From Echiichthys vipera (Eukaryota; Chordata; Actinopteri; Perciformes; Trachinidae), in contig OY829648.1 of the NCBI GenBank assembly GCA_963691815.1, positions 18,257,021-18,321,020 of the forward strand: 64,000 bases of DNA, given 5' to 3'. The first letter of the stretch is position 1. The number at the start of each line of letters is the position of its first letter. The position numbers and the translations under genes are program-made. Shown here in pieces: positions 10,205 to 64,000 of this stretch. The notes below the pieces were generated by a model. It ran no database searches. It was not told where the DNA came from and was given only the letters and a program-made list of their open reading frames with translations.

Positions 10205-10700
10205 GGCCGCCGGCTGCTAAAAACAAAAACGTTAAAATTAGCTTAAATGTTAACACTAACGCTAGCTAACTAACGGCAACTTCCCCCCCCAGCTGCACTA
10301 CGTTTGTTAACGTCACCTAGAACAATACACGGCATGGAAATATGTATTGTACTAAAGTACAACTCAGTGTATTGGTTAAAAATGAATATAAATCCATTCG
10401 GGAAAAGAAACGAGTAGCGTTCAGCGTTCTCTCTGTTATTGTCCCTTCATTATCTTCCGCCTTCGCCCGCTTCAATTTCAAACTGTCTCCACCACTGATG
10501 GCTGATTGGCTGAATTCTCGGAAATTGTTACGTCACAACATGGTCAGGGCATGTAGTTACCAGAGGCGGACACTGGGTGGCACCACAATCAAGGTTATAA
10601 TCATAGCATCACATTTACCTTCCCACAACATCTAAAGCAGTATAATTCTGCACTCAGTCTTCAATAAAGGCACCTCAAGCACACCACAACACTTGCAGGA
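10205..10700 (-). promoter_or_regulatory. kif14: presumed kif14 promoter with CCAAT and CHR motifs
   Basis: Upstream of the kif14 ATG on the minus strand are a CCAAT box (10509-10505) and, 22 bases further downstream, TTTGAA (10482-10477), the canonical CHR element. A GC-rich GCGGGCGAAGG stretch follows and another CCAAT lies at 10375-10371. CCAAT plus CHR is the architecture of G2/M genes bound by NF-Y and DREAM/MMB, and KIF14 is known to be a G2/M gene. No TATA box is evident. The start site is inferred. Confidence 0.5.
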
Positions 10701-10737
10701 AAGACTGTCCCTCATACGTGGGTTGAAGGATAATTCC

Positions 10738-10784
10738 CTTTATTTGAATATACAGCCTTACATTAACTACAAAATCCATTTATT
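10738..10784 (-). terminator. ddx59: candidate ddx59 polyadenylation signals
   Basis: On the minus strand AATAAA occurs near 10784-10779 and near 10743-10738, about 75 and 115 bases after the ddx59 stop codon. Either could give a short 3' UTR. The kif14 start lies only about 650 bases beyond the stop codon. Confidence 0.5.
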
Positions 10785-10857
10785 TTTCCTATAAACAATA
10801 TGCAAAATACACATTTACCAAATAAATAGACGGCACCATTGCATGAATGAGAACAGA

Positions 10858-16366
<5,509 letters not shown>

Positions 16367-16688
16367 TTTTTTCTGGATTATTACCCTGTGAACATCAGAA
16401 AAGCAAATGTAAATATTAAGTTAAAGTCAAGGATTTAGGTTTCATCGTGTTAATGGTAACAACAACTTAGAACTCTGCAGTTTCACAAAGACAAATACGT
16501 ATAACTACTGGTTGCTACTGCGAACAAGTCAAAAGATTTCGCATTTTTCGTGTATTCTGAAATTATATTTGTCAAACCACACTTCGGCCATAACTGACTC
16601 ATGAATGTTGTTAAGTATCCTAGCTGAATGTGACATATATGTCATATATTAACAGCACTGAAGGCCTTTAGACACATACATACAGTAC

Positions 16689-16740
16689 CTTCCAACGCGT
16701 TCTCTTGCAACGGTTCAAAACAATCATCGACGCAGACTAA
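16689..16740 (-). other. ddx59: probable ddx59 5' UTR exon
   Basis: On the minus strand a GC-rich stretch ends GTTGGAAG|GTACTG, a good donor. The matching acceptor GTTCACAG lies 19 bases before the coding-exon ATG region (16387-16386). The upper limit of the exon is not determined. Confidence 0.5.
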
Positions 16741-17854
16741 TGACGTGTTGTTGCTTTGCACGTCGGGAAATGTGGTTGTAGAACAACGCATTTTTTTACT
16801 CTACCTTCTGTCGGTCATTAGGCCCGCAGACCATCGCTACTTGTTTTTGATTCACTCTGCCGAAAAAAAATATATCTTTTAGATTTATAGAAATTAAAAG
16901 TCTTATTGTTGAGGTCATGTTTTACATTTTGGGTGTGGCTAGAACCGGACTGTCTACAAGACTACTGGAATAAGTGGAGTGCCGTACTCAGTTACCATAA
17001 AATAAGGTCCGTCTGTCAAGTTGACAAGATGTGCAAAAATGTTATTAAAAAATCGTCCGTTTCTTTGTTTTCTAGCGAATTGTAGTCTTGCTGTCCTCTT
17101 TTCATGCTACATTCAAATGATCATCGAAAACCTACGGTAATTATAACACCTAAGCTGTGCAGTCGTGTGGTATAAAGACGTGAGTTTGAATTAGACTACT
17201 ATTATTGAGTAAATGTATCACACATATAAATAGTGGAGTCTTTAAAAATACACCACTTTAAACATTTGGTTGGAAAATGCAATACGAGGCTAAACAAATA
17301 CCACCAAAACAAAAGTTTTAACATTCCCGACAGCATTGAAGGTACAGTCAACGCATGCGCACTGTACAACAAAGGTGCCGCTGCTGGGCTCGCTTGGGAG
17401 AGCTACAGTGCGGCAGGGAAACCGCACCGCGGCACCAATAGAAGAGAATGCCAAACACATAGGTAATCCATGCAAGAATAAATGGTCGGGAAGGGAGAAG
17501 CCGTCTGCTTCCAAAGGACCCAAAGAATGGCAATATTTCTGTTTCCATTCCCGCGGAAGAGCACTTTTCCCTCTTCCCTCTGAAATCCCAGCTTGGTCTG
17601 ACGAAGCCCAATTCAGCTGGTACGTAGCAGTATGGATGAAAACGCCAAGACTAGCGACTCATTGTGTCAACGAGACTGAGTAAGCCAGTCTAGCATTTGG
17701 TGACTGAAAGGACCCGTGAATAGTCTGCGGAAAGTCACCGAATCTGTTCATTTTGCCGCCGGTTTATTGTTTTCCAAGGAAAATCCTGTAGTGGTATGCT
17801 TTCACTACGTCGTGTTGCTTCATAGGGGTTCAAGAATACAATTGAGGGAGAAAT
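16741..17854. promoter_or_regulatory. divergent ddx59/camsap2 intergenic region
   Basis: About 1.1 kb between the 5' ends of ddx59 (minus) and camsap2 (plus). It must hold both promoters and the camsap2 5' UTR. CpG-containing GC-richer sequence lies at 17340-17660; no TATA box is clear. A possible splice acceptor TTGCTTCATAG (17814-17824), about 30 bases before the camsap2 ATG, suggests an upstream non-coding exon. Confidence 0.5.

Positions 17855-64000
<46,146 letters not shown>

Noticed and set aside
16760..16780. GGGAAATGTGGTT near the ddx59 5' end as a ZNF143-type site
   Set aside because: Only a partial match to the long consensus; too weak to report as a site.

Overview
The window is animal nuclear DNA and almost certainly comes from a teleost fish. 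Genes are split by GT-AG introns, very long (TG)n arrays are common, and several dispersed repeats look like families I know from fish genomes. It holds three protein-coding genes, each recognisable exon by exon against its vertebrate orthologue: kif14 (minus strand, 1-10204, 3' end outside the window), ddx59 (minus strand, 10858-16366) and camsap2 (plus strand, 17855-64000, last codons outside the window). The same trio (KIF14, DDX59, CAMSAP2) lies together on human 1q32.1, so this is a conserved syntenic block.

Region 1-10204 is kif14. I resolved 18 coding exons whose phases all agree. They encode about the first 1081 residues: a Ser-rich basic N-terminus, the complete kinesin motor, an FHA domain and the start of the coiled-coil stalk. 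Its presumed promoter (10205-10700) has CCAAT and CHR-type motifs, as expected for a G2/M gene, and sits just behind the 3' end of ddx59.

Region 10858-16740 is ddx59, a DEAD-box RNA helicase with an HIT zinc finger. Five coding exons plus the C-terminal tail are present. The part carrying helicase motifs V and VI is missing because a run of N (10973-11172) replaces it. A probable 5' UTR exon lies near 16689-16740.

Region 16741-17854 is a divergent intergenic stretch, likely carrying the ddx59 and camsap2 promoters back to back. Region 17855-64000 is camsap2, a microtubule minus-end-binding protein, with 18 coding exons (about 1379 codons, in phase throughout). It includes the CH domain, a 2-kb central exon, coiled coils and most of the C-terminal CKK domain. 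Introns 1 and 2 are large (5.7 and 13.9 kb) and full of repeats.

The genes share no single pathway, but kif14 (cytokinesis) and camsap2 (microtubule minus ends) both act on microtubules. I found no convincing undescribed biological system. The points worth a second look are two GC-AG introns, very short in-frame exons, a DEVD variant of the helicase motif II, a piggyBac-type MITE with intact TTAA duplications, a TIR element carrying a broken SANT-like domain, a CA repeat abutting a splice donor, and the gap-damaged ddx59 model.
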